From Anastrepha obliqua (lineage: Eukaryota; Arthropoda; Insecta; Diptera; Tephritidae): a DNA stretch of 64,000 nt. Under the pieces are notes generated by a model. That model ran no database searches. It was not told where the DNA came from and saw only the letters and a program-made list of their open reading frames with translations. The DNA is taken from positions 15,956,001-16,020,000 of the forward strand of contig NC_072893.1 in NCBI RefSeq assembly GCF_027943255.1, in the 5' to 3' direction. Shown here one piece after another: positions 23,401 to 35,640 of this stretch. The translations under genes were made by a program, and so were the position numbers. The stretch's first letter is position 1, and the number at the start of each line of letters is the position of its first letter.

Positions 23401-24315
23401 CACTGTGATTTGTATTTTAGTTCCCTCTATTTCCTGTTTTTTTGTTTGTCATCTTTTGTTCCGCCTTCGGTTTCATTGCTGTTTTGTCTTTCGATTAAAT
23501 TTCGCTTTCCATATTGGCTGCATTATAAGTTTCATTTTTGGCTTTTCGTTTCCTTGCCATGAAAGCAATGCTCCTCGTTTCCTTTTCGTCCATTTCCCCC
23601 TTTTTACACTTCCTATTAGTTCTTAAGTGTTTGATTTAATTTACGTTGCACGTATTTTTGTGCAATTCGCGGTTATTTTGTGTTGCTCTTTTATATTCTC
23701 ATATTTGCCTTTTATTTGTTTACGTCTTTTTTAATCCCACTGGCAGACTGTTTGAATGCTTGCCTTTGTCTGCTGTAGTCTCTCGGCCGCAATAAGCAGC
23801 AGTTAACTGTGTTTGTTTTTTATTTTAATTTCTTTACTATCTCCATTAGTCGATTCGGGATTGTTAAAGTTTACTTCGTTTCCTTTATGATATTTGTCGT
23901 CGCTGGTCTGTAGTTCTGACTTCCGTTTCCGTGTTCTTCCTGTGTTTAAAGCATCGAAAATATAATTTTGGCTCCGCTGTTCTTTCCAATTTCGCCCCTA
24001 AATACCCGGTGCTCTACTGAGCGGTTAGATTTTCCCTTTCGTATTGTTGCGTATTCGCTTAATTTTCGCTTTTCATTTTCAATTGCCATAATTTACTTTT
24101 ACTTTTTTCAATCTTCAGCTGCAGACTACTTACGTTTTTGCATAATTCCAGCTTAGGTATGTAGATTTTAGCTGCAACTGGTAATCGATTACTTACTGCA
24201 TTTCAAAATACAATCGCCGTATTGACCATCACCCTACCAATTACCATTATAGGTTTTATATTATGAGATTATTTAGGCTGATTTTCTTCTCTTATTATTG
24301 GCAAACTGCCCCTTG
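23401..24315. other. T-rich intergenic DNA
   Basis: Pyrimidine-rich, with no recognised coding remnant. The Phe/Ser-rich open frames are compositional. Confidence 0.5.
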
Positions 24316-24319
24316 ATGT

Positions 24320-25200
24320 TGTCCTATAAAAGTAAAGACCCTACAGTTCCCGATTGGCAGATGGCAGTATTAAAATGTAAAAGCTGAAAATCAAGGCTGA
24401 AACGATACCACCCTGCGGTACACCTTGCATTATTCTCTTCTGTTTTGCGCTTTGGTCTCGAAAAATGACCGACGAATGTCGATCACTCAGATACTTCGCT
24501 GACCTCTTCAGTCCCTCCGGGAGGATCGACTGTAGAATATCATCTAGTAGGGTAGATTGGCTGATTGTACCATAAGCCTTCGACAGGTCCAACGCTACTA
24601 GGACAGCCCCCTTGCAGTGGCGGTTTTTGTTAAGCCCGCTGTTAATCTGGGTGCTTATGGCAGTGAGTGCTATGGTGGTACTGTTCACTCTACGGAAGCC
24701 ATACTGATGTATAGCTGGGCTCAAGTGTTTCGTGTAGAGTAGAAATACCTGTAGGAAAACCTCCATTGTTTTCACTGCTCTCCACTTGTTAGGAATAATG
24801 AGGGTGGCCATAGACAAGTTGAAGACCTTTGTGAGGTATTTTACTCCGAATGGACCCAGGCTTTGCAGCTTCACCATGTTGAGTCCGTCGTAGCCAATGG
24901 CTTTTCAAGCTTTTGCTTGGTTGATGACTACCTGAACCTCATCGCTAGAGAGAGCAAGCGGCAAATAGTTTTTTGGCAGTTTGTGCAACCGTATGATGAT
25001 ACGATGCATGGGCCTATCACCTTGAGGACGCAAAATAAATTGCCGGCTAAAGATGGCTCGGGTTCGGTGAAGTATAACCACCACAGGGAATTGACACCTT
25101 GTCGTTGTACTTTATCGGGTTCGATAGGGACCTTACGGAGGAGCTTACTCCCGATAGATTTGAGATGGCAGGTCTTCAGGTGTTCTTTTTCATTTGTTTC
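24320..25200 (-). mobile_element. Jockey-like LINE reverse transcriptase fragment
   Basis: Minus-strand frame 24877-24341 reads LGPFGVKYLTKVFNLSMATL, then after a small deletion HQYGFRRVNSTTIALTAIS, VLVALDLSKAYGTISQSTLL (RT motif A; Asp retained) and IMQGVPQGGIVSALIFSFYI (motif B). Upstream at about 24880-24960 a broken LSSDEVQVVINQAKA continues the RT N-terminus. Loss of the segment between IPNKWR and HQYGFRR, plus absence of the YADD region, shows it is truncated. The VPQGG and DLSKA motifs are typical of the Jockey clade. Confidence 0.82.
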
Positions 25201-25209
25201 GCTTATGAT

Positions 25210-26160
25210 GGGTGATCACTTTCCGAATGTCCAAATTGAATCTAGAATACTACTCTCTGTCACTTCTTTTATTTCCTATTCAATTCCATTACTACTTCTA
25301 TTTCCATGACCATATCCATTATTATTTTCTCATTGTCCTTTACCTTTATCATTACAATCTTCTTTGTCACTACCAGTGCCATGTTTTTTGTCATAATATT
25401 TACCATTACCACTATCCTTACCAAATCAATACCAATACCTATATGATTTTCATCAGCACTTGCTCTTTCCATCACTATTACTATTACCCTTACTATTCTC
25501 ACCACAAGAACTGTACTGCTCTCCTTCTGTCATACCTACCATCACTACAATCGTATTTCTGATCACCATTACTATAGTTTTTGGATTTAATGATTGGAAT
25601 TACTATTACTGGTAATGATGATGACCAATACCAATACCAATACTAGTACCAATACCAATACCAATACTAGTACCAATACCAATACCAATACCAATACCAA
25701 TATCAATACCAATACCAATATCAATACCAATACCGATTCCACTACCAATACCAATACCAATACCAATACACAAGATTCACTGCTCCCTATTAATCATACT
25801 TATCACTTCTCGTACCATTACCATTCCAATTGCTATTACTCTAACATTGTCAAACCTTTAGGATTATCACCGTCATAACTATTACCATTACCCTTACTAT
25901 TGCTCCCGTTAAAATCGCTACCACTACAATTAAAGTCAACATTAGCATTCTTATTAAAATTACCATTACCAATACTATTACCATTACCAATACCATTACC
26001 ATTACTATTTCCATGACTATTTCTATTACAATTACCCTTACCATTACCATTACCTTTACCATTACCATTACCATTACCATTATCATTACCATTTCCATTA
26101 CAATTACCTTTACCATTAAAATTACCATTACCATTACCATTACCATTTACAATTACAACT
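25210..26160. repeat. hexamer-based simple-repeat block (ACCATT / ACCAAT family)
   Basis: About 0.95 kb dominated by permutations of ATTACC, CCATTA and related hexamers. A purer ACCAAT tract lies at about 25628-25770 and another CCATTA-rich tract at 25960-26150. Open frames made of Asn/Thr or Met/Val repeats are artefacts of the period. Confidence 0.9.
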
Positions 26161-27445
26161 CTTTCTCGTTCGATAACTCATTTTGAAACCTACTTCATAA
26201 ATTGTTGCCTATATAACGTAACAGGTATCCGGTTCCACCACTTCTACTCGTATATTCTCACAACACCAACACAATAGTGGAGTAGTCCACTTATAAGTCG
26301 CAATTGTTTCAATCTTGCAGCAATGTTTTACAATCCTGCTGCTGCGGCAAATGTTTATTTGGACAGGTACACATAATAAGGCAGGTGTAATAATTGAGTT
26401 TAAGTAACACCATTACCAACCAGTAGCAGCAACAAATGCAAGAACAAACTGTGCACGTACCACCAAAAAAGCCAAAAAGCCAAAAAGAAAAAAGGAAAAC
26501 CAACGAAATACCTCATATTGTATTATTAAGCAGCAGATTACAACAATAAAATGTTGCTTTCGCAAATGAAAACGTACGCACCGGGGTAGGCTTTCTTTCG
26601 GCTTCACTACTGCCATGTTTTCGCGCATAAGCATTCACTCAAACATATGCACACACATACATACCTACTTATATAAATACACTTCTACATGAACGTAGTA
26701 AAAACTGTTTTAATATGCGCCAATATGTGCGGTAAGCAGGCGAAAAGTTCAAAGTTAAAAATAATCTCATCAAGTTGCGCTTTTGCTCATAACAAAAAGT
26801 TATTTTTTAGGTCAAAGTGCGAATGGAGAAGGTATAAAAAAGTTGGTTGCAGAGTAGTTATGTACGTATGTATGTATGTGCGTGTGTGGGTGTGTGTGAA
26901 TGTGCGCACATTAAGGTGTAAACTGGCAGGCGCATCTCTGAACTCAGCGAAATTGTGTTAGCATGTTAATGCACCGTTAGCAAAGTTGCAAGGACAATTA
27001 TGGCTTTGAAGAAATTGTTTTGTTTGTCAAACGAGAAACAAAAAAGAGGTTTAAAATGACTTTACGCATTTAATTTATGATTTAATTTAATCTTATGGTT
27101 TGTTAAGTACAAATTGGATGACTCCAACTTTTTTAAAATGCTTTAGACAAAGATGAAATGAAGAAAACAACTTTTAAATCAGTTAAAGGTGAAATCACAT
27201 TGAAATTTTGAAGTGAAATTCAATTCCGAAAGAAATTTTTATTTGTTAACTGTCCCTCCGTTTGAAATTATTTTAAGGTGGTGAAAATAAAAATTCTAAA
27301 ACTTCAGTATACAAATTAAATGATAAACCACCAATAACACTGTTATTTAGTACTATTGCAAGCCGTTTTGTTTGCTATGCGCACGAAAGGCAAAACGAAT
27401 GCACGACTTTTTTTTATAGAAAAGAATGTAAAATATCGTCACAAA
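26161..27445. other. intergenic DNA
   Basis: No coding remnant. There is a short TATG microsatellite near 26860-26885. The A/T-rich stretch from 27030 may include the left arm of a foldback copy, but I could not align it with confidence. Confidence 0.4.
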
Positions 27446-27449
27446 TCAA

Positions 27450-27645
27450 GCAAACATTTTTGCGATTCCAAACTTGCAATTTTTATACTAAAATTTAATA
27501 GGCTATAAATGAAAAAAAAAAAAAAATATGTTTAAAAACTTTGAAATATAAAAAAAAAATTTCGAATTTTTATAAATCTTGCACAATGTTTGAGACATTG
27601 ATTAGTAAGATATTTATTATAGAATGAAAAATATTTTTATAAGCA
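27450..27645. repeat. foldback-family arm (copy A)
   Basis: Read on the minus strand it parallels the arms at 45.5 and 50.4 kb: a TTCTATAATAAA block, then TATAAAAATTCG, TTTATAGCC (27501-27510) and AGTATAAAAATTGCAAGTTT. Only one arm is clear here. Confidence 0.5.
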
Positions 27646-27737
27646 AAGAAAAAAAAGTTATTTGTAAAAAATAAATGAATTTATACACATATATATAAAA
27701 AAATATATAAAAATATTTTTCATGTTTATATATATAT

Positions 27738-27957
27738 AATTGGCGCATCGAGCTCCTCTTCCTATTTGTGGGGTGCCTTTTGATGTTGTTCCGCAAATGG
27801 AGGGACCTACAGTTTCAAATCGACTCCAAAGGGCAGATATTTTTATGAGGAGCTTCTTCATGGCAGGAATACGCTCGGAGATTTGCCATTGTCTGCCGAG
27901 GGGCGATCGCTATTAGAAAACATTTTTTTTACCGAGATTCGTACCAACATTCTCTCT
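27738..27957 (-). mobile_element. tRNA-derived SINE-like repeat, 5'-truncated
   Basis: The minus strand carries a B-box-like GGTACGAATCTC near 27930 (consensus GGTTCGANTCC) at its 5' side and an AT-rich (TA)n tail near 27730. The body (GGAGGGACCTACAGTTTCAA on plus, from 27800) recurs in diverged form at 42700-42895. That copy also retains CCGAATGGTAGTCACGCAC, which reads on minus as an A-box-like tRNA head. The A-box part is missing here, where the sequence switches abruptly to the Tc/IS630-type element at 27957. Confidence 0.5.
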
Positions 27958-28627
27958 GTCCATCCGATGGTCCAAATTTTCGATGACGCTGGGGCATAAT
28001 TGAGGTTCTATGCCGTTAATGTGCCGAATTATCTCATCCTTTAGCTCTTGAATTATTGCTGGCTTATCGACGTACACCTTTTTTTTCAAATAACCTCAAA
28101 GAAAGAAGTCCAGCGGTGTCAAATCACATGATCTTGGCGGCCAATTGACATCGCCGAGAGGTGAGACTATTCGGCCATCAAATTTTTCGCGCAAAAGAGC
28201 AATTGTTTCGTTAGGTGTGTGACAAGTGGCACCGTCCTGTTGAAACCACATATCGTCCACATCCATATCCTCCAATAAACCGCACCAAACAGCCACTCTT
28301 TGTGGTTGCATTGGTTTTTCGGCAATCACTCTTGCATTACCATTCGTCCAAATGCGGCGATTCTGCTTATTGACGAATCCACTGAGGTGAAAATGTGCCT
28401 CCTCACTGAAGATGAAGTGAGGGATATGCATTTTGACTTGAACGCCCGTTTTCATAAAAAGCCTGAATAACTTTAACGCGTTGCTCGATTGTGTATCTTT
28501 CCATGGTTTCCATGGTTCAAATTGAGCTAGTCTGAAATTGCAAAATGTCAAATGAAATGTTGAAGAAAACTTGACGTTTAGGTGTGCTTCACATTCAACA
28601 TCGGCTCTTGAAATTTAACCACCCTTA
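27957..28627 (-). mobile_element. Tc/IS630-type transposon remnant, doubly internally deleted
   Basis: Near 28515 the minus strand opens METMERYTIEQRVKVIQAFY, then skips to VKMHIPHFIFSEEAHFHLSG and FVNKQNRRIWTNGNARVIAE (first catalytic Asp position read as Glu, SEEAHF). It skips again to LEDMDVDDMWFQQDGATCHT (second Asp), and VNWPPRSCDLTPLDFFLWGY gives the third Asp. The right terminus (AGGGTGGTTAAATTTCAAGA inward) matches the copy at 55317-55690. The left terminus is replaced by the SINE junction. Confidence 0.8.
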
Positions 28628-29075
28628 ATTCGATAATCTCGCATATGTAGACATAATCTAAGCTAAAGTGACTACCGCTAGAACTTGTCGGCACTCTCAA
28701 ACTGGGGTTGCGAAGCACTTTAACCCTTTGTCAAGCGCGCGCGTTCATTCGAATGAAATTTTATTGTATTCCTTTATCAATATTGAACGTTTTAAATTCT
28801 GTAATGCTGTCACTTCATTTACTTTTTGTTTTCTGTAATGCTCGATATTCCATTCTAGGGGGAATGACCATCTGAACGATAGGCAATGCAGGTTTTTTTG
28901 GGGTTGACGTACTCATAAAGTCCACTGTTGCTATGTAATTTACACCTCTACATGCAGAGTAGACGAACATGGGCAATAGAAAATTTCTTAATTTTCTTTG
29001 CCACTCAGATCATCTAAAAATTCCGAACGCATTTATTTTCGTTCTCTCTTCCAAAAAGGCAGTATGCGAGCAGCT
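28628..29075. other. intergenic DNA
   Basis: Nothing recognised. Confidence 0.4.
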
Positions 29076-29079
29076 TTTT

Positions 29080-29590
29080 ACTCTGTTTGATTGCTGGAAG
29101 TCTTAATGGGAAATGCTCGGCGTTTCTGGATGCCTTTCGCTAAAAATATAATTTGTTGGCGTCCCCTTGGTTGCACATGAGTTCTGTTGTGGGTTCCTTC
29201 ATTCAGAAGTATTGGGTATGGGAATAAGTCTCCGTCCTTTCTTAGCCAAAGTTCTTTTGACTTGATCCATTGAGCCAGTTTGCGATGCTCTCGTGTGAAG
29301 TGAACCGCTCTCCAATAAGGGCTGACTGCATTGATCGGAACAGATGGTGCAATGTCTGGGGAATACGGCGGGTGGAGCAAGGCTTCCCATTCAATCCCTC
29401 TAAATATTTTTGGCCCGATTTGGAAACGTGTGGCCTGGCGTTGTCATGCAGCAAAATCAGTTTTCCATGTCTATCATCGACTTGGCACTTTGGAAGCCAC
29501 TCTTTACGAGTTGTATTTGACAGAGCGTGATTATCGAAAATATGGATCAGTATACGACACGTTTCAGCTGCACTTTTCTTTAAAAGGTAG
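29080..29590 (-). mobile_element. mariner transposase C-terminal fragment
   Basis: Minus-strand frames give [20 protein letters not shown] with the second catalytic Asp near 29450, then in the next frame [16 protein letters not shown] (the last catalytic residue is disrupted by a frameshift) and [16 protein letters not shown]-terminal and first-Asp regions are missing. Confidence 0.75.
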
Positions 29591-30545
29591 ATAATAATGA
29601 AGAAAGACTTCCGGGAAATGCTTTTTTTTTGGGACGAACGTAGATATTTTTGACGTCAGATAAAAGTGATGTGAACGAATGTCAACTACTGCGATCAGGA
29701 CCCCACATATTCACCTGTAAATCATCAGTCTATTACTAAAGCGAACACAAAAAGTATCAGCAGCGACACCTCTTTTACGAGGGCGGAAACTTATTCCCAT
29801 ACCCAATATTTTTGTAACGAAAGTTTTCTTTCTTACAGACTCATCTGCCACTTTGTTGCTTTGCCCAGTGGCTACACTAGAACTAAAGCGAAACTTATTG
29901 CTCATCTATGCACTTAAAATTTCAATTTTTTTTCACGATATATTTTGAGACATTTTAAGTTAAAATTGAGTTTACTCAAGCCACAAAGGGAATTGCGTTT
30001 AAAAAAAAAATTAATATTATGAATAAGTCGTACGCACAAAAAAAAAAACAATAATTATTATTATAGTATTTACACATCTGCTGAAATTTTAATTACAATT
30101 ATTTGCAGCAATTTAGGCTAAATGACTCACAATTAGCCGCTTTTAACTTTTCATAAAACAGACGCACATACACACACCCACACACTCAAGTGCTGCTACA
30201 CCCAGCGGCTAATGCAGATATTAAAATAATGTTAAGCTTTTGCGTGTGTTTTGTTTACTGGAATTTATTTACATATTCTCAAATTTACACACGAATTAGT
30301 AACAAATGCTAATAAATATTTAATTGCAATTGAAATACAAATAAACCGAAAAAATGGGTAAATATAAGCGTTAAAATGGAGTTAGATTACTTTATGTGCG
30401 CTGATTAAAATTAGGTAGATTAAAGTAACAAATACATATTTTTCAAATTGGTATTTGAAAGTAGTGTAAATAAAAGAATTGGCCTTGCCGGAGCTTATAG
30501 ACAGATAAACAAGGTAAAATCCAAAATAAACAAAACTGAGCTAAA
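29591..30545. other. intergenic DNA
   Basis: No recognised remnant. The open frame at 29711-29905 on minus has no motif I can name. Homopolymer A runs lie at 30001-30055. Confidence 0.4.
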
Positions 30546-30549
30546 ATAG

Positions 30550-31720
30550 AAACGACAGGAGTTTTGTATTCGAGTTGATTTATTCAAAATAGTCCCCTCT
30601 GGGATCGATACACTGTTTTCCGCGATCTTAAAACTTTTCGGAAGAGTGTTGCAGATCATTGACCGTAATCCGGAATGTCCTTCAGCATGTCGGTTCAGGC
30701 CTTTTGGATGGCTTCTACAGACACAAAACGTTTTCCTTTCAGGGCCTAATGCAAATTTCCAAATTAGTAGAAGTCACAGAGAGCCATATCAGGCATATAT
30801 GGTGAGGGATTGATGGTCAAAATGCGATTTCTAGTCAAAAAATCAGTCACAAGAGTGGATAGATGAGATGGTGCATTATCATGCAATAAGCGCCAGCTTC
30901 CTACTTCGCAGTATTCAGGACGAATTCGACGAATGCGATGCAACAAACGCTTCAAAATGCCAAGATAGAAAATTGCATTGACGGTTTGGCCCATTGGCAT
31001 GAACTCCTTGTGAAGAATTCCCTTGGCATCGTAAAAACAAATGAGCATCGACTTGATTCTCTATTTCTCCAAACGCGATTTTTTGGATGGTGGCTCGTCT
31101 GCGCCTTCCATTCGGCAATTTGACGCTTAGTTTCAGGTTCATCTTGGAAGCACCACGTTTCATCATCAGTTACAATGTTGCAAAGCAGGATTCTCGCCTT
31201 TTTTCGCCTCTTTAATGAGGTCTGTCGAACGTTGAATTCTTAGTAATTTTTGGTCCTCACATCAGTTAACTTGTGCGGAATGAAACGTGCACAGACCTTT
31301 CGTAAGCCCAAATGATGAGTTAAAACGCGATAAATCGATTTTCTGAAGATATTCAACTCCGATTCCATGAACTTCATCAATGATTTCTGTTCATTTTTGA
31401 TACATTTATTAACAATTTCTCTGAAGTTTTCGGTGATTACTGATTCCCGGCCCGTATGTTCACTGTCATTTGTTTTCTCAAAACCATCCCAGAAATGAGA
31501 AAGCCACTCATGTACTTTAGCACCAGATGGATAATCATCACCATATACGTTGTTCATCATTTCAAATGTTTTGGTTAACGTTTTACCGATTCTAAAACAA
31601 AATTTGATATTAGCTCTTTGTTCGGAACTCATTTTTGTACCGATGACATAATTATACTGACACTTTAGACGCCATAACTTCGCTTCCACTGAACCGAATG
31701 TCACCAAGCTTTCGCTGGAA
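30550..31720 (-). mobile_element. mariner, nearly full-length transposase, frameshifted
   Basis: From about 31630 on minus: MSSEQRANIKFCFRIGKTLT, VYGDDYPSGAKVHEWLSHFW and LTHHLGLRKVCARFIPHKLT. After frameshifts it gives VTDDETWCFQDEPETKRQ (first Asp), MLICFYDAKGILHKEFMPMG, WRLLHDNAPSHLSTLVTDFL (second Asp) and PYMPDMALCDFY (third Asp; P to L before CD). At least two frameshifts and a stop after CDFY break it. Terminal inverted repeats are not clear, so the boundaries are approximate. This lineage, with HKLT and CFYDAKG blocks, differs from the other mariners here. Confidence 0.85.
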
Positions 31721-31789
31721 GTCAGCTAGCGAGGTAACTCATTAAAAAAATGGCGCCATCCTTTTGTATATATGAATGAGGTTTGTACT

Positions 31790-32880
31790 TTGATCTCATG
31801 GTCTTTTGTGCCCTCTACTCATCACAGTACCTCATCCAAGCCCAGTTCGCTGATTAATAAGCTGGGTTCTATGGAGCGGCTACAGTTTTCCAAGATGTCT
31901 CAACCCTCTCCGGGCTATAGCGCTGCATTCCAGGAGAAGGTGCATTGGAGACTACTGGGATTGGTCACAGAAACAGCAAGAGTCCGTGGACCAAATCCCG
32001 ATCATGTGCAGATGACTTCGCAGTATGCAGTGGCCTCTGAGCATGCCCGTGAGCATTATCAGATTATATGCTTGGGGAGAGTTATGAGTTCTTTAAAACT
32101 CATATAAGCCGGAGCGTATAATTCAGGCCCACCAATATAGGATTCCTACATTTAGTTGCATGGGTGGTACTTTTTAATTTTCTTTAAATCTACCCGAACA
32201 CCGAGGAAATCTGAATAGATCTTGTGGTGCCAAGGAGCCAAGGTGGTCGCTTCTTAACACATTAGTGCCAACGATCTCAAGCCTGATTCGAGCGAAGACC
32301 GGACAGACGCACGGAAAGCCGTCTCATCCTCCTCTCCTCATGCCGGACAGAGTGCGCTGCCTGAGATGCCTACATTTTCCATATGCACCGCCCATAGAAA
32401 GTGGCAGTCCAACCACCTGTCTACAGTCCCTTCTGCTTTGACAGGAGGACATGCGACAGTCGGTCGGACATGACAGATAAAATCAGTTTTGACCTTCTGC
32501 AGCCTCTCTCAGCCCGCGAAGCTCGCTTGTGGGTTGAAGTAATCTGTTTGCTAACCGTCGCTTTGATGGTTGCAGAAGTGAGTGGGAGATCGTGCTCCGG
32601 ACTAAAGAAGTTGGCTTCAGAGTCCATCCTAGCTAAAAAGTCAGAGATCTCGTTACCCGCGATACCTACGTGTTCCGGACCCCACGTTAACATCAGGGTA
32701 TTATGCTGAACGACATAGTTAGGCCTGGATTCGCAGGACTAAACTACCCTTGAAGTGGTTGGAGGGCTGTGTAAGGCCATGAGAACTGCCTCTCCATCTG
32801 TCTTCCACAACAAAGTTCACCGCTTCTTGAGTAGCCTACTCCTCCGCTTGAAACATATATGCGAGTTGAAGGCCTTTTTC
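31790..32880 (-). mobile_element. RNase H-type LINE 3' part with 3' UTR
   Basis: On minus from about 32693: MLTWGPEHVGIAGNEISDFL (RNase H C-terminal motif), KRASRAERGCRRSKLILSVM, then in other frames CPVFARIRLEIVGTNVLRSD and a GRFKEN stop near 32200. It matches the copy at 46942-47835, which has CPAFARIRLEFGGTGVLRSD and DRFKEN. The 3' continuation, 31790-32110, carries the TCTTTTGTGCCCTCTACTCA sequence shared with 8129-8148. Confidence 0.75.
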
Positions 32881-32889
32881 GTAATTCTG

Positions 32890-33025
32890 CTGTCGTCCAT
32901 CCTGACAACTACCCAAGCCATCTCAGCCGCACAATATTTTGACCTGCTCCATCACTTCATTGTGTCTGATTCTGTAAGATCCATCAGCTTCCCTTACTGG
33001 TCCTAACATCGTTCTAAGGATTTTA
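32890..33025 (-). mobile_element. RTE-like LINE fragment (RT C-terminal region)
   Basis: The minus-strand peptide FEHKILRTMLGPVREADGSY followed by RIRHNEVME resembles the RTE post-RT segment (KILRxIFGPVRxxDGxYRIRxN). It is short and abuts the RNase H LINE fragment. Confidence 0.6.
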
Positions 33026-34405
33026 TGCTCAAAGCAGAGAAGACCTCTTGAAGTGTAGTCGTTGTAATAAATTTTGTAATAAACTCTTAACATTGGCAAT
33101 TTGTTGGCCACATACCAAACTATCAACATTGAACGCCATATCGTTATGTCGAAAATAGCCTCAACGAATGTTACGTATACGCACTGTGAACGCATAATGA
33201 CCTTTACCATGTTTTGATTTACTTAATTGTAAGTTCACTCAGTATTTCGTACTTCATCCACACCTTTCACATATGCAGACCGGCTTGGCATTTTGAAAAT
33301 TTCTTCTTGCTCAATTGTGTGCCAATCTACTGCACGCAAGGGAATTTTGTTTGCTTCTTTAACAGTTTGCAAGTACAAAGTGAAAACGGAAATACCAAAT
33401 GTTATATCATTTTGCCACACGCTATTTCGAACTAGACCAGCCAATTGCCTCTCGGGATGAGGAAATGTACTTGCAACGGAAGTCGAAAGAGTTAGTAATT
33501 CATGCACATTACTCAAAGGCGTCGAGCAACACCGAACCGTGCAACACATGCCTCAGTACGTGGAATCACCAGGCAATGCCCAAAACATCATTGAACTACT
33601 AACATTTAATAGACAAACACTTGAAAATATTTTGAGGTTTTCGAGCGTTTTTCAACAAGAATACTAAATATTGCTGTTTGTTGTTGCTTGTTCTGGCCAT
33701 GTACCGTCTGCTTTTGCACTTGTAGCTATTTGCCAGTGTATCTTTTTTCCTGTATGTTGCAAATTGGCATGCAAGCACATTAAGATTAATAGCTGCACCG
33801 GCAGATATGCTTACAGCTAACTGCATTTATGTGTTGGTATGTGTGCGTGGCATGAAATTTAAGTAGGTGTCTGAGGTATCTGAAATGGCGCATGTTGGCT
33901 GACGTTAACGAGCACGTAAAAAGCGCATCAGTGGCTAGGAGGCAAAAAAGTGAATTTTGTTTTTTTTTTTTCGGACCACGAAATGCAAAGTAGCTTGAAC
34001 TTCAATTCGTGTTAAACCGCACGAACCAAGGCATGTGAGCGGCCAATAACGTAAGCATTTATTTATTGCTGGTTTATTGAAATGAAGTTGGAGGTTCTGA
34101 AGTTGCTATTGCATGGCTTACCACACCGATGTGCGTGTAAATAAGATGAGGCTTTCGAAGTTAGAACTCAGTGAATTATTTACTGTTATTTATTGTACAT
34201 ATGTATAACGTTTTATTATGTGGCCCTGTATCTGGGTTAGCTTCAGCAAAATACATCGTCTATTGTTTTTCAATTCTGCAAATGGAAGCTCTTGAAGCAC
34301 TCGTCTTTCGGAATGTGATTTTATTGCTTCAAATGCCGAAAAAAATTTCATAAATTTTCTCATAGAAATTCTCAACTTTTCAGTTTTCTATGAAAGGCTC
34401 ACTGT
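33026..34405. other. intergenic DNA
   Basis: No recognised gene or element. The minus-strand open frame at 33235-33549 has no known motif. Confidence 0.4.
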
Positions 34406-34409
34406 TAAA

Positions 34410-34925
34410 GTGAAAAAATACAAGGAAAAATAATAATAACAAAATTAAAAACATAACATAAAAAACATAAGTAAAAAAATGAAAATAAAAAATATAAGGA
34501 TAAATCCTTCTTATTGTAAAAAACAAAAAAATTAAAAAAAATGAACAAAAAAAAAATAAAAATACATAAAAAATGCAAAAATAAAAAAAACAAAATTAAA
34601 AAAAATTACAAAACTAAAAAATGAAAACAAAAATAAAAATAGAAAAAAAACAAAAAAGGGAAAAAGGCAAAAACACAAAAACAATAAATACAAAATTAGA
34701 AAAATAAAAAAAAATGAAAACACTAAATAAAAAATAAAATAAAAAAATTAATAAAAGACAAAAGAAATATATAAGAAAAGAAGTAAAAAATTAAAAATAA
34801 ATAAAAAAAGAATACTAACAGAAAAGTAATAAGAATGAAAAAACCAAATCTTCCCGTTTACAATGAATTGTAAAAAAGAAAAAAAGAAAAAAATAGAAAT
34901 AAATGAAAAAATTTAAAGACCGTTT
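34410..34925. repeat. A-rich low-complexity block
   Basis: Nearly pure A with T/C/G interruptions (AAAAATA- and AAAAACAAA-like). Phe-rich minus-strand frames are artefacts. It abuts the truncated mariner at its left edge. Confidence 0.85.
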
Positions 34926-35640
34926 TACCCTGTGGCAACAACTTATGATGCACAACGCCCCTGATACCGAAGAAAACGGTAAGCAAAACTTTTACATTCG
35001 ATCGAGCTTGGCGTGCTTTTTTCGGTCTTGGTTCGTGCGGCAGCTTTCATTCAGATGATTGAGCTGTGGTTTCCACGTAATAACCATAAACCCACGATTC
35101 GTCACCAGTAATGACCGTCTGGAGCAAATTTGGGTCGTCGCGGGCGGAGTCCAACATTTGATTAGCAATGTTCATGCGATGCTGCTTTTGGTTGAAATTG
35201 AGCATTTTTGGTACGTTTTTGCGGCGACGCGTCTCATGCCCAAATCATTGAGAAAAATGGAACAGCACTAGCCAATCGATATGTCTAGGTCCTCTCCAAC
35301 TTTTCTAACGGTGATTCGACGATTGGCCACTTCATCAAATTTTTCATTTGTTGTTGGAGTGCTCGGGCGAACGGCACGCTTTTCGTCGTTCACATCTTCT
35401 CGGCCTTCTGAACCACCGATAAACGTTACTTTGGTCCAAAGTAGCTTCTTCGTATGACACAGTCAACATTTGCAATGCATCCGCGCACTTAATTTCGTTT
35501 TTCACACAAAATTTGATACAGGTTCTTTGATCCATCTTTTTGAATAGGTAAAAATCGAAGACGAGCCGAAACACGTGCAAGCAAAGCAGCTGTCAACAAT
35601 TAACTGAACATTTAAAATGACCGAACTCGTCAAAATTGGT
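34926..35640 (-). mobile_element. mariner transposase N-terminal half
   Basis: On minus near 35535: MDQRTCIKFCVKNEIKCADA, DQSNVYRWFRR, then in shifted frames HRMNIANQMLDSARDDPNLL, VITGDESWVYGYYVE (first Asp near 35100) and PHEPRPKKARQARSNVKVLL. It stops at an A-rich block near 34925, before the second Asp. Several frameshifts occur. Confidence 0.8.

Noticed and set aside
25594..26146. Asn-Thr and Met-Val repeat proteins on both strands
   Set aside because: Product of a hexamer simple repeat read in frame; no flanking coding sequence or splice sites.
33235..33549. Minus-strand 104-residue frame as a host exon
   Set aside because: No domain, no convincing splice sites and no match to any family I know.
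34405..34723. Phe-rich minus-strand frames resembling membrane proteins
   Set aside because: Reverse translation of an A-rich low-complexity tract.
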